A stretch of DNA of 64,000 nucleotides from Taudactylus pleione (GCA_031769625.1 JAUIMM010000016.1:14086001-14150000), one strand, 5' to 3'; numbered from the stretch's first letter, positions 10,062-20,680 are shown. Numbers and translations are program-made. The notes: generated by a model from the sequence alone, not told the origin.

Positions 10062-11143
10062 TGTCACATCTGAAACTGGAGAAGAGAACGTGGTGGGCCT
10101 CAGTTGGGGAAAGAAACGGAGACGAGGGGCCTGGATGTACGTTCTCCTCATCCACAGGTCTTGAGTGTTGGCGAGACCTGGGCAAAGGTGCGGAGTCTAA
10201 CCCACAGGATGGTGTTCGCCAGTGACCCCCCCCAATTGGGATATGGGCTTAGCTGCACCCCGTGAGCAGGTCGCGGTCCTTTGACCAAGTACCCAAGCCC
10301 TGCAGGGATAGAGACACTACACCCGTGGCCCAGCGAGGAGATGCCTGTTAGGCACAACACAGTCCCAGAAAATACTGTATAGAAAACAACTTGACACGAG
10401 GATCAAAACGTCAATAAGGCTTTCAAAGTGGGAAGTGACTCACGGTTACTTGAGACGTCACCAGAGATAGAAGGCACACGGGTAGAGGTGGTAAATGTTG
10501 TAGCACGGATGTTCACGGGAGATGTGAGGCACACAGGTGGGGATGGTCACACTGCTGCACGGGTATTCACCAGAGACGTAAAGGCACACAGGTAAAGGTA
10601 GTAACACTGCTGCACGGGTATTCACCAGACACGTAAAGGCACACAGGTAAAGGTAGTAACACTGCTGCACGGGTATTCACCAGAGACGTAAAGGCACACA
10701 GGTAAAGGTAGTAACACTGCTGCACGGGTATTCACCAGAGATGTTTTAGGTACACAGGTAAAGGTGGTAACACTGCTGCTGTACGGATGAATAGGAACCT
10801 GGAGCGGGAACTCACTAAGGCACGCTAGGAGACAACCGTTGTTCAGGCAATTTCACATAACCTGTGGGACAGTTTTATACCCAGGGGAACCCTTAGACAG
10901 GTGCACAGCATCAGCTGGAAACGAGCCTATCAGGAGGAAGGATCCAGTCACATGGGCCGACTGTCATGGCGGCGCCCATGTCCGGATTTGAGATGCCGGA
11001 CATCAGCCCTCCAGGAAGCCACAGCAAGCGGGGAGAATCCTCAGCTTCTCCCCCGCCGTCGCGCAGGCCGACCGACCACCCAGGATGAAAGGGGAAGTCG
11101 GCGGTGCGGTAAGCGGGCGCCAATCCCCGACTGAGCCCTGACA
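10062..11143 (-). repeat. 5' LTR of element A (1082 bp)
   Basis: Bounded by TG...CA: on the minus strand it starts TGTCAGGGCTCAG at 11143 and ends ...CAGATGTGACA at 10062. It contains a TATA box (TATAAAAC, 10872-10879), the inferred transcription start around 10848-10853, and a tandem 55-bp repeat downstream of it. The inner boundary was set by comparison with element B, whose LTR also ends ...CACA before GTTTG. Confidence 0.8.
10506..10780 (-). repeat. Tandem 55-bp repeat inside the 5' LTR of element A
   Basis: The motif GGGTATTCACCAG recurs at 10561, 10616, 10671 and 10726, an exact 55-bp period, with more diverged units before and after. Each unit contains ACACAGGTAAAGGTAGTAAC. The truncated 3' LTR retains only the last unit. 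It lies in the transcribed (R/U5) part of the LTR. Confidence 0.85.
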
Positions 11144-11265
11144 CCTAATGTCTAACTCATGCAAAACAGAACTTAAATACAGCACATACATATAGCAATA
11201 GCAGTATATCTCAACAGGCCTGACAGCCTGCTCCCCAAGTAGTGATAGACAGACTAGCAAATTGA

Positions 11266-11480
11266 CAAACCTTTTTTAGTCTCTCACAGGGAACCTGACA
11301 AGGCTGCTCTTTTTCTGGATGATTACCAGAGAGAAGTCAGGAACCTGGGGAATATATACAATAACTTCCCCAGAGCTTTTGTCACATATCCTCCCTCCTG
11401 TTTCGACCTGTGGGGTGGTACACCTGTAGTCCCTAAACAGAGCATTTATCCCATGTTTAAAATGTTGCAAATAATGCAAT
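11266..11480 (-). mobile_element. Gmr1-like Ty3 element, 3' end fragment (inverted copy)
   Basis: On the minus strand this reads a short coding remnant, a purine-rich tract (GGAGGGAGGATA) and then an LTR start TGTGACAAAAGCTC. The same order occurs on the + strand at about 13135-13180 (GGGGGATA then TTTGATAAAAGCTC), so the two are 3' ends of related elements in opposite orientation. The fragment begins just beyond element A's 5' LTR and is cut off at about 11266. Confidence 0.6.
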
Positions 11481-13560
11481 TTAAAATCCCCAAGACTATT
11501 GCTGAATCTTGTAAAAGAGACATGGGAGGGGCAACCCAGTTCTTTTAAAACACTTATTGAACATGTTTCTCAGATGCATGAAAAAATAGCAGCATTTGTG
11601 TCAATACTGAGAGAGCACATGGAACAGACACAACAAATGGTGTACAATCATAATGCCCAATTGTTCACTTTTGCTCCTCGGGACAGAGTGTTTTAATTCC
11701 CACAGTAGAATGTAAATTAAGTGGCAAGGGCAGTTTAAAATCATAGAAAAAGTAGGTGAGGTTAATTATAAAATGTATCAGCCTGGGGAAAAATGCCAGA
11801 ACAGATCTACTATGTAAATCTTATAAAACCCTTGAAGGACAGAATATCTCTGTCGGCCACCCCAATCCCTCCTGTAACCACAGTACCTTTGGTTATTATA
11901 ACCAAAATCCTCTGAACTATTAAAGAAATAGATATTTGTTTTCTGACATACCTGGCAAAATAAGAGTCATTAATCACTGATCCAGGGGTTAAGGTTAACC
12001 TGAAACCCTATACAATACCAGAAACCCAATGGCAGGCAGTGTCTAAAGAAATTTAAATAATGTTGAAGTTAGATATAATTGAAGAGCCCCATATGTGTGG
12101 TCAAATCCTGTTGTACTGATTCCAAAATCATTGCGCTTCTTCAATGATTACCTTAAATTAAATAGTGTATCTAAATTTTATGCCTACCCAGTGCCTCGTG
12201 AGGATGAACTTATTGAAAGGCTGGGAACAGAACAGTACTTATACACTCTAGATTTAACCAAAGGTTACTGGCAAGTACTGTTGACAGACGTTGTAAAAGA
12301 AAAGACAGCTTTTTCTGCACCAGAGGGTCTATTCCAATACAAGACATTGCCATTTGAGTTACATGGGGCACCTGTCTCCTTTCTGAGGATGATGAATAAA
12401 ATTCTAAGGCCCCCATAGACAGTATGCTGCTGCTTATCATGATGATGTATTCATCTATAGTCCTGATTGCCAGAGTCAAGTAGTTTTGGACTCCATCCAT
12501 TAGGCAGGATTGACAGCCAACCCAAAAAAAGTGTTAATTAGGAATGGAGGAGGTGAAGTATCTTGGATGCACCATAGAGAGAGGATTGATAAAACCTTAC
12601 TGAATAAAGTTGAGGTACAGTACTACAAAATTGGCCACAATTCCATAAATGTGAAGCAGGTGAGAGCTTTCTTAGGAATCACGGTATTATAGAAGGTTTA
12701 TACTCAATTTTGCCACTAATGCTGTCCCATTGACTGACCTTACCAATGGCAAACAGTCAGTTATGGTTAAGTGGAATCCTGAGACAGAAAGGGCTTTTCA
12801 GGCATTGAAGGTAGCGTTGTGGACCCAACCAGTCTTGATGAGACCTGACTTTAAACATGAATTTGTGGTGCAAACAGATGCATCGGATGTAGGGATAGGT
12901 ACTGTTCTGTCCCAGAACAAAGAGGGTGAAAAGCATCCTCTAATTTACATTACATATCATGCTCCCTTGAAGTAGATATCAGTATAAAGAGAGCAATGGG
13001 AAAATAAAAAGATGGTACATGGCATTGCAAGATTTTAAATTCTCAGTAGAAAATAGGCTAGAAAGTCAACTGGCCAATGCAGATGCTTTGTCCCGTATCT
13101 TTTGTTTAGGAACCACAGGTGTTCCTCCCACAGGTCAAAACAGAATGGGGGATATATTTGATAAAAGCTCAGGAAATCTTGTAAATGGGAGCTATGTGTG
13201 CCCTAGGTTTCTGGCTTTTGTCTGGTGGACAGAAGCTAATTGGCAACATTTATTGTCAGAGCACCTGTGAGAGGCTGATATAAGGTGTGTCAATTGCTAG
13301 TCTCTATCTCTCACTACCTGGGGAACAGGCAGAAAACCTGTTGAGAGACACTGATTACTGTAAGTACTGTGCTAATATTGTTGTTTTGTGACATTGGGTC
13401 CCTCCACTGAGAGAGGGAATTATTTTGTAAAGTTAGAGCCAGACATCCTAGGCTTTTTTATTTTTTATTTATCTTTATGCTGCAAATAAAACTAGCTGTG
13501 CGCTACTAATTGGCTTCTGTGTGAAAGTGCACCTGTCCACCACAGGGGACAGCATCCTTA
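11480..13560 (+). mobile_element. Gmr1-like Ty3/gypsy fragment with integrase upstream of reverse transcriptase
   Basis: The + strand carries the integrase C-terminus (11497-11840), then reverse transcriptase (about 12060-12700), RNase H (12730-13110), a purine tract and the start of a 3' LTR. Integrase before reverse transcriptase is the copia-like order known for the Gmr1 group of deuterostome Ty3 elements. The gag, protease and most of the integrase are missing. Confidence 0.75.
11497..13110 (+). pseudogene. Gmr1-like pol remnant: integrase C-term, RT, RNase H
   Basis: Integrase tail: a helical EHVSQMHEKIAAF stretch, FAPRDRVF, then a GPY/F-like WQGQFKIIEKVGEVNY module. RT: PVVLIPKS, YAYPVPREDELIERLG, LDLTKGYWQVLLT with the first catalytic Asp, and a YHDD catalytic box near 12440 in another frame. 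RNase H: FVVQTDASDVGIGTVLSQ near 12870 and the closing LANADALSR near 13075. Several stops and frameshifts break it into short open stretches (11499-11696, 12095-12418, 12510-12692, 12730-12975, 13019-13270). It is inactive. Family level is secure; assignment to Gmr1 rests on domain order. Confidence 0.75.
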
Positions 13561-13793
13561 CCCTGATATACATATAGTGACCTGCCCCAGCTTCGCACAG
13601 GAGCAATTTAGAATTTACAGCAATAGTCTTTTTTAACCAATTTCTTATACGATTGCCTTGTAGATGACATTAGTCTTTTTCCTCCTGACGTCAACACAAA
13701 AAGATTTCATTTTGACGTGATACGCAAAGGGGCCACGTAAAGTTTTCCATGAGCAAAACAATCTCCACTTAGGTCAACTCCAGCCACATTAAG

Positions 13794-14313
13794 GGGGTCA
13801 TTCAGACCCAGTCGTTAGGGCCGAGGCGCTCGGACCGAGTCGATGGCCCCCCACAGAGCATGCGTGAGACCCGCTACAACCGACAGCGCCGGTCGTAGCG
13901 GGTCTCGATCCAAAGGGGGCGAGCTGTCGATGTTGATTGACAGCTCGCCCCGTTTGGAAGGCGGGCCGGGGGGGGGTGGCAGCCCAAACGGAGGCATTCC
14001 CATGGGAACGCCTGCCGTTTGGGGGAGGCCCCACTGACATCACTAGTGATGTCAGTGGAGAGCTTCCGACTCAGACAGAGCCGAAAGCTCTCCGGGGCTT
14101 ACGACAAGTGAGACCCTGCCCTAAGGTCTCGTCGTAAGCCCCGATGGTCGCGATGGTCTTGACCATCGCGACTATCACCTTAGGCGGTCGTAAGGCTGTG
14201 GGTGTTAACCCACAGCCTTACCACCGCAAAGGAGGACGTCTTGAAAATTCAAGACGTCCTCCCCTCATTCAGACCGACCGCACGCTCTGTGCGACCGGCT
14301 CTGAATGAGGTCC
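13794..14313 (-). mobile_element. Multi-hairpin transposon, copy 1 (520 bp)
   Basis: The element is a string of consecutive near-perfect hairpins, for example 13921-13960 (GAGCTGTC/GACAGCTC), CCACTGACATCAC/GTGATGTCAGTGG near 14031, GATGGTCGCGATGGTC/GACCATCGCGACTATC near 14143 and GGAGGACGTCTTGAA/TTCAAGACGTCCTCC near 14231. Termini read GGGGTCATTCAGA and TCTGAATGAGGTCC, an inverted repeat, flanked by a 4-bp duplication TAAG (13790-13793, 14314-14317). Hairpin order is reversed relative to copies 2 and 3. Short open frames inside are artefacts of the palindromes. Confidence 0.85.
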
Positions 14314-14319
14314 TAAGTG

Positions 14320-15560
14320 TCTGTCCCTGTGCTTTATTTATTTTCATGGCAAAATCCATCCAGTGGCTCTGGTGATAAGCCCGAACAAACAAACAGACGC
14401 CTACCAGGGACTATATTTTATGATTGCTTATATATATATTTATTATATAAAAAACTGATTACATTACACTCCTAATGCATAGCTTAGATTCTCAATTTCA
14501 CTGTGGTACCAGAGTATTGTACACAATCACAGCTGTGGAAGTAAATTGATTGCTTCAAGAACTGACACTGTGAATAATCAGACATCTAAAAACTATTTAG
14601 TGTCAGTTAGTCTCATGCTCATTACACAGTAGCGATTCCAAGCATAGAATAAACTAAACAATGCATAAATAATGCCAAAAATATTCAAACTCTTGCCAAC
14701 TTTCTGATGACTTTCTGTGGTCATTAAGAGGGAGGGTTTGGGTTTTTTTTAGATGAAATTATTGTTTGGGTCGTTTGTGCTTTCAGGCTTGTCATCCTAC
14801 AGACAGAATAACCGATTACTACCTGCAGACTGTCTTACAGGTCAGTTCACTAAATAAATATAGGGCAGCAACTTTCAATCAGTTGTACAGAAAAGAACCT
14901 TTCTGATTCCATTAAGGAACCAACAAAGTTCAAGTTGTCCTAACCTTTATAACCGGTCACCATTATGACATAACTCAGTTTTACAGAAGCTGCAGAAAAC
15001 GCATTTCAAGAAATGAACCTTTGGCTTCTGAAGACGGGTATACTTTGAAGCATGACATGATATGGTTTAGTGGAATGTGTAATGAAAGCTTAGCTGCAGG
15101 ATGTAATCATGTGTTAAAAAAATAATCCTGAAGTCGTTCTTCTCCTTTTTCTTTTTTATGTTTTGTAATCAAAAAGACGATGGGCGGGATGCAGCAATGC
15201 ATATTTTGCGATCAAACTTCTGAAAATACAGTTTTGCTGAGGGTTGGCCACTTACCACATACCACGTATATAGGACAGCATTAAGTGCATCCATTTTCCT
15301 CTACTATAAGGTACCCTGCCTACAGAAAGCAGCACTATAACAGGGTATTTAACTGCCCTGTGACAGCAGGGCCACCGGCACAAAGATGATCAGTCTAGGC
15401 ACCCTGCAAGTCATATGTAGGTGGGGTGGCAGAGGCAACATACTCACACCCCTAATTATAGTCCTGACAGAAAACTATAATTACATTCCCAAACAAAAAT
15501 ATTAATTGATGAAGCAGCCTGTTATATACTGTCTAAGCATATTAAATGCTGTAAGGACTT
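14320..15560. other. No recognised feature
   Basis: A/T-rich sequence without terminal repeats, domains or arrays that I can name. A (TA)n-rich patch lies near 14428-14446. Confidence 0.4.
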
Positions 15561-15922
15561 TGGGCCTGATTATCGGGAATCTACACGTGTGCAGGACCCG
15601 TTCTGCAAATGTTTAGAATGGTTCCTGCATGATAGCATGCAGACCCTTCTATGCCTCTGCCTTATTGACAGGCAAAGGCATTTAAGGGGCGGGGCAGGGA
15701 CAGGCGGTGCTCCCAGAAATGGGGGCGCGTTGGCTCCATTTGACGGGAGTGTCAAGGCTAGGGACTGTGTCTACAAAAGCAGTTTCCTGGCCTCGCAAGC
15801 TGGCCAGCCGGAGTAAGCCTCAGATTACTGATGGTCGTGATGGTGATCCCAGCCTCTGACCTTGGTCGTAGTGCTGGTATCAGAAATTCAGCAGGGGGTG
15901 TCATACAACCTCTGCATATTAG
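15561..15922. other. Possible unclassified repeat
   Basis: The block starts GGGCCTGATTATCGGGAATC and contains short inverted repeats (TGCATGATAGCATGCA at 15627; TGCCTCTGCCTTATTGACAGGCAAAGGCA near 15652). A matching terminal inverted repeat at the right end is not convincing, so classification as a transposon is tentative. Confidence 0.3.
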
Positions 15923-17695
15923 TGTGACACCCCGCTAAGGGTGTGCTGTTCAGGTGTAATGTGTTGTGATGCTTCCTTACCCAGTAACACTGTCTCTGGA
16001 TCACCTTGGGTAGTCTTGTATGCTTCCAGAAGATGATGACATAGATACAGGCAATAATGGACAAGACAATGTATTTATTCAACAATAACAGTTCTTTCCA
16101 CATCAGCAATATGGACTAACCATATATAATGCAAATTTGTTGTACACACTTCAAGACAGAAAAAGTACACTGGTAGCCGGCAATTTTATTATAACTGGAA
16201 CTCTGGAACTCCAGGATCCGGCTGCCAAAGGAATGGTTAAACAATAGACATACAACAGGTAAATATAATTATGCAATGCCAATAATAGATAGAATATAAC
16301 CATGTATCATTTTGTGCACAAAACCAATAAAAGTTTCTCGTTACATTTGCATGCAAGTGTGTCTGGTTGTTGTTTTGTTTGCAAACGGTGCCCGGGAGAT
16401 AAGTCACTGTAATTATAATCCTAATGGCACTGCAGACTGCATTAACGTATATTGTATTGGAAGTAGCAGCGTATTGCTCCCTGTCTCCTTATACTTGCAC
16501 TGATAGGTGGTAACACTAGAAGCTTAAATGTTTCTTAGTCAGATAAATATTTAAGTTCAATTCTTGCTGGTCACTAATCCTGGCTCTCCTGCTCTTCTTT
16601 CTCTATGCTTTGGCTACTTGACTAAATCAGCAGGATTGGTGCAGAGGTACAGTATGGGCACTTAGGGAAGGGATTTATTGCTGACTATTTGCACTGTTGT
16701 TCCCTGCAACCTTATCCAAGCTTAACTATCAGAGGTTGGTATCTTCTAAAGAGGTTTACTGTGGTATAATGGTACCATTGCTCAATATGATTCACACTTT
16801 CCTTGCAGCTATATCAGCTAAAACAATATGTCCATAAGGCTGCTTGTTTGCACTGCTGCACTTAAGTCTATTAATGTTCCTCAGCTACTGTCCCTGTTTT
16901 GACTGAGAGCTGACTTTGACAGTTGGGTGTGAGATACAGTGGCAGGGGATGGATTTGCTACTCACTGCTCCTGCCTCCGTCCATGGGTGCCGTCCCTAGC
17001 CTGCCTTCCAGCCAGTCAGCTCCGCCTCTCCTCCGATCTCTCTGCAACTCCGCCCGGTCTGCCTCCTAGTCCCAGCTGTCACAGCCCCAGGAGAGGGTCT
17101 CTGGGCAGCTCCCACCGATGCTGCTTCCTCTCTGCAGAGTCCCCGTCAGCTTCCTGTGTGCTCTGGACTCAGCAGTCTGCTGCTGCCACTCCTCACAATG
17201 TCCCTGACTCCTTACTGCATGCCCGGTAAGTCCGGTTTCAGCTTCCCTCAGGAACTCACTCCTCACTCTCCCTGGTAAGCGCAGCGCTTCCCGCCGCTGC
17301 TCGCTTACCTCAGCTACAACCAGCAGCCCCCGCGGGTCTCTAGTTTTTTATAAGTCCAGTGGTCACGTGCGGGGCTCCTTCCCGCCGGCCGCACGCGACA
17401 CTCCAGCTCCTGCATACTTAGCCCTCTATGAGGCTCTCTCTTCCCCCTATACGGCGGTTGCATTGTCCTGTCCCTGGCGCGTGCCCCTATATTTGACCTG
17501 GTACAGGAAGGGCAGCCTGTTCCAAACTCCCCTCTGTGAGGGGTTAACATATATCAATATATACTGACAGTCTTGGTGCACTTACTATTAATCTGTATAA
17601 ATATATGAATTGGTTCTAATTGACCATACAGGCAATTATGTTTTCTGTGTACATATTTTATACTTAGGGATAATAAATACTTTAGGGGTATCACA
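15923..17695 (-). mobile_element. Solo LTR (about 1.77 kb)
   Basis: It starts (+) TGTGACACCCC and ends GGGGTATCACA, flanked by TTAG on both sides (ATTAG if one terminal A is assigned to the duplication). These termini resemble those of the Y-box element LTRs (TGTAACACCCC ... GGGGTATCACA), so it probably belongs to a related family. The GC-rich stretch 16930-17480 inside it is LTR sequence and not a host CpG island. Orientation is inferred from the Y-box element. No internal coding region remains. Confidence 0.65.
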
Positions 17696-17699
17696 TTAG

Positions 17700-19080
17700 C
17701 AAGGATGGAATTGCAAAGCTGCCTGTGTGCAGTTTTGCAATTCCGCCTGAAGCTGAATCACCCCCTTTGTAAGGAGTAGCTGTGGAAATGTAAACAAGTT
17801 CATTGTGAACACTGTCTAATAAAATGAAAGATACCATTTATTTAAAACCCCTGAGGGGCACTAGATTCTCCTCAGGGGTGGAGCTAGACACGCCCCTTGG
17901 GTGTTAAAGGAAACATTCCCCTGCAGGGTGCTGCGCTAGGAATGGAACATTCAGTTACTGCAAACTCACTGAAATTATACTTTTCTGTAAGTAGTCGTGT
18001 GACTTTAGTTACAGCATGCTTTACTGAGGGTTCAATGGGTAGATTCTGTACTGATCACAGTGTCTCTCTTTCAGATTCCCAGCATTTTATGCACTATATT
18101 CTTTTTTTTAACTATCAAAACACACAATCACAAAATGGTGTCTGCACAACATTACTATGGCAGACATCACTCCATGACATCATTTGGGGAAGGCAGACTT
18201 TTGTTAGAGATTATCATAATGTCATTTATGTCACCAGCTCTCATGCAGCTCCTGGCCTATTAATATTTTACAAACACTGCCTACATCTTGTGTTGTGCAT
18301 CCATTGTTTATCAGATTACCGATATACTTTTATTCAACTGTAAATCACAATGTAGTGCAAAAAATAAAACCCAATAAAGCTGTCTGTGCTGCAGTCGGGA
18401 TAATGGGTAGCAAATAAGCTTTTATAACATTTAACAGCTCCGCTGTGCAGAGGCAGGTAAGAGACGGCAGCAGAGCTCTCATTTCCTGATGTGTACAAAT
18501 GAAGTTATGTCCCTGTCATTATGTACCGCGCTTCCCAGGGATGGCTACAATAATTTATAACTGGATTTCAGACTGCACACATTTATTGCTATATTTTAGT
18601 ACATATTTCCCACATAGTCCTTTAGGAATCTTTAATAGACCAAGAATATAAAGAAAAATCATTACGAGAAGACCAACAATACTGTGGCAGTAAGTCAGAG
18701 ATATTTGTACTACTGCTATTGGTTGGAAGCTGTGTTAAAGTTTTTCTACTTTTCTGCTTTTTTCAATCTTTGTCTTTGCAAAAGATATTACAGTTTACAG
18801 CAATTAATAAACCGCATTCCAACGCCGCATAAACACTAGACGATGTGTGTATGCGGCAGTATCGTCTGTGGCAGGGGGTGCCAACATTGGTAAGTATATG
18901 CACACTTACCAATGTCATGAACAAACAAATAAAACCCAGGCACTTCAAGAGTCACAAAATCCCTCCAATCTCAATGCGGCTGTATGAGGGAGTCACTGTA
19001 CTCAAATCAGTTGTTTAATTGAATAACAGCTGGATTAAATGTAGCTAATTAGGAATACTACTTAAGTATATGGACAGGAT
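17700..19080. other. Unassigned sequence with a small hairpin
   Basis: No coding domain is visible. A hairpin TTGGTAAGTATATGCACACTTACCAA lies at about 18891-18916 (arms TTGGTAAGT / ACTTACCAA), similar to hairpins at 34835-34861, so a fragment of a multi-hairpin DNA element is likely. Confidence 0.35.
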
Positions 19081-19090
19081 TACATTGTAT

Positions 19091-19139
19091 CCACCTTGAA
19101 AAAGATGTCCTTGAGACGTTGAAATGCGTAGGTGCTTTT
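19091..19139 (+). ncRNA. Hammerhead-like motif A (degenerate)
   Basis: CACCTTGAAAAAG, then a short stem GATGTC/GACGTT, then GAAATGCG and a closing strand AGGTG that can pair with CACCT. The layout resembles hammerhead ribozyme cores of Penelope-like retroelements (CUGANGA, stem II, GAAA), but CTTGAAAAA departs from CUGANGA, so self-cleavage is doubtful. Confidence 0.35.
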
Positions 19140-19392
19140 ACCTACTACCGCACTGCCTGATGGCACTGTCACACAGAGTACAGGGCGGTACGACCAACAC
19201 AGCACGGGCATCACACCAAGGTTTATCATTCAGAAATCTCTACAGCTGGAGCTGTAAGCGGCACTGAGCCGGGTCTGTTTCACCGCTACATCCGTGACCC
19301 CAGGAATACTAAAGGACAGCCACCAGCATTAGACGCTCCCTGCTGGTTAGGTTGAGCACACAAACTTCCAGATAAAAGGCTTTATCATTCAC

Positions 19393-19742
19393 TGGGGGAG
19401 ATGTACGAAGCCCAGAAACGGTATCAGCGCACGTTATGTGCGCTGATACCGCTTCTCCCCGATGTATGATCGGGGGTCTGGGCGGTAAATGACAGGGCCG
19501 GCGCTGTCCCTGCTGTGGGTATAGGCTAGCGCCAGGCTGTAGCTGTCGATAACGACAGCTACAGCCGGACGAACGGTCATGCGGTATGACCGTTCGTACA
19601 TGGCCCTGCCGCTCGGCGCTGCTATCTTGCATAGCGCCCCTGTCATTTACTGCCCAGACCCCCGATAATACATCGGGGAGAAGCGGTATCAGCGCACATA
19701 ACGTGTGCTGATACCGCTTCTGGGCTTCGTACATCTCCCCCA
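19393..19742. mobile_element. Palindromic DNA element, TGGGGGAGATGTACGAAG family, copy 1
   Basis: Perfect terminal inverted repeats TGGGGGAGATGTACGAAGCC at the left and their complement at the right. Internally it is a chain of hairpins: CGGTATCAGCGCAC/GTGCGCTGATACCG (19419-19452), TGTAGCTGTCG/CGACAGCTACA, CGAACGGTCAT/ATGACCGTTCG, and again CGGTATCAGCGCAC/GTGTGCTGATACCG near the right end. No coding capacity. No clear target duplication. Confidence 0.8.
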
Positions 19743-19902
19743 ATATAACTTAATTGCAAGAACTCTTTCCATCCAATACATAGGCTTATTAGCCTCACTA
19801 ACATTTAGTGACTTTGTCGTAAAGACCTCACTTTTTTACTCACTCTTGTGGAGCAAGTAGAGCACTTTATTGGGCCATATCCAAGGATTATGCAACATAC
19901 AG

Positions 19903-20455
19903 TGGGGCAGATGTACGAAGCCCAGAAACGGTATCAGCGCACGTAACGTATGATCGGGGGTCAGGGTGGTAAATGACAGGGGCGCCCCTGTCATTATCAG
20001 CGCTGCTATCTACAAGATAGCGCCGACGGCAGGGCTATGTACGAACGGTCATAACGCATGACCATTCAGCCGGCTGTAGCTGTCGTTATCGACAGCTACA
20101 GCCTGGCGTTAGCCTATCCCCACAGCAGGGACAGCGCTGTCCCTGCTGCGGCGGCTGCCGGCTCCAGGGCTCCATGCGGGGATCTTGCGATACTTGCGAG
20201 ATCCCACGCATGCTCAGTGGAGTCGGCCGGGAGAGAGACACAGCGCATCAGCACTAGGCTGAAGCGCTGCTGTCTCTAGCGGGTAACGCCGGTGGGGGGA
20301 GTTAACGCTCCCCCTCTCCGGCCGATGAGATGTTTATACATCTCATCGGTAGTGCTTCCTGCTTCGCCTCGGTAAAGAGGCGCTGCTATCTTGCATAGCG
20401 CCCCTGTCATTTACTGCCCAGACCCCCGATAATACATCGGGGAGAAGCGGTATCA
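19903..20455. mobile_element. Palindromic DNA element, same family, rearranged copy 2
   Basis: It begins TGGGGCAGATGTACGAAGCC like copy 1 and repeats blocks of it (GGGGTCAGGGTGGTAAATGACAGGG; GCTGTAGCTGTCG; ACATCGGGGAGAAGCGG), with a different middle (20140-20340) including the GAGATGTTTATACATCTC hairpin. The right terminus is missing; sequence changes at about 20456 into a Penelope-like 3' region. Confidence 0.7.
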
Positions 20456-20499
20456 GAATTCCAGCCAGCCAGCATGCACACTACACATATTTCAGCTCC

Positions 20500-20680
20500 A
20501 CAGTCTTTTGTATTCTTATGAAGCCTTGACAAAGGTTCCGGAGTGGAACCGAAACGTTGGCAACTATGGATTATGTGCATGCTAATAAAGCCTAAAGTAG
20601 GAATTAACTTCAAAAGTCGGCAAGTGCCTTTATCTCTACGTATAGTAGATGTGATATCCTTTATCGTTGGGTTACCCACA
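20500..20680 (+). mobile_element. Penelope-like 3'-end fragment with hammerhead-like motif B
   Basis: GCCTTGACAAA is followed by the perfect stem GGTTCC/GGAACC (20534-20539, 20545-20550), then GAAACGTTGGC, whose GGC can close on the leading GCC. AATAAAG (20584) follows as a possible polyadenylation signal. This is the order of hammerhead-bearing 3' regions of Penelope-like elements. The CTTGACAAA replaces CUGANGA, so catalysis is uncertain. No coding sequence remains. Confidence 0.5.

Larger units (their letters stand above)
5341..11143 (-). mobile_element. Element A: sushi-like (chromodomain Ty3/gypsy) LTR retrotransposon, nearly intact
   Basis: Read on the minus strand, the order is 5' LTR (10062-11143), primer-binding site, gag, pol (protease, reverse transcriptase, RNase H, integrase, chromodomain), polypurine tract, 3' LTR. 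This is the layout of Tf1/sushi-group chromoviruses. The 3' LTR lacks its last ~400 bp (low-coordinate end), so the target duplication cannot be read. Coding capacity is almost complete: one clean gag frame and a pol with about two frameshifts. Together with near-identical LTRs, this points to a fairly recent insertion. Confidence 0.9.

Noticed and set aside
13800..14140. Small proteins within the GC-rich multi-hairpin element
   Set aside because: Open frames on both strands mirror each other because the DNA is palindromic, and they are not conserved in copies 2 and 3.
16930..17560. CpG-rich promoter of a host gene
   Set aside because: It lies inside a TG...CA unit with flanking TTAG, so it is part of a solo LTR. 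No exon follows.
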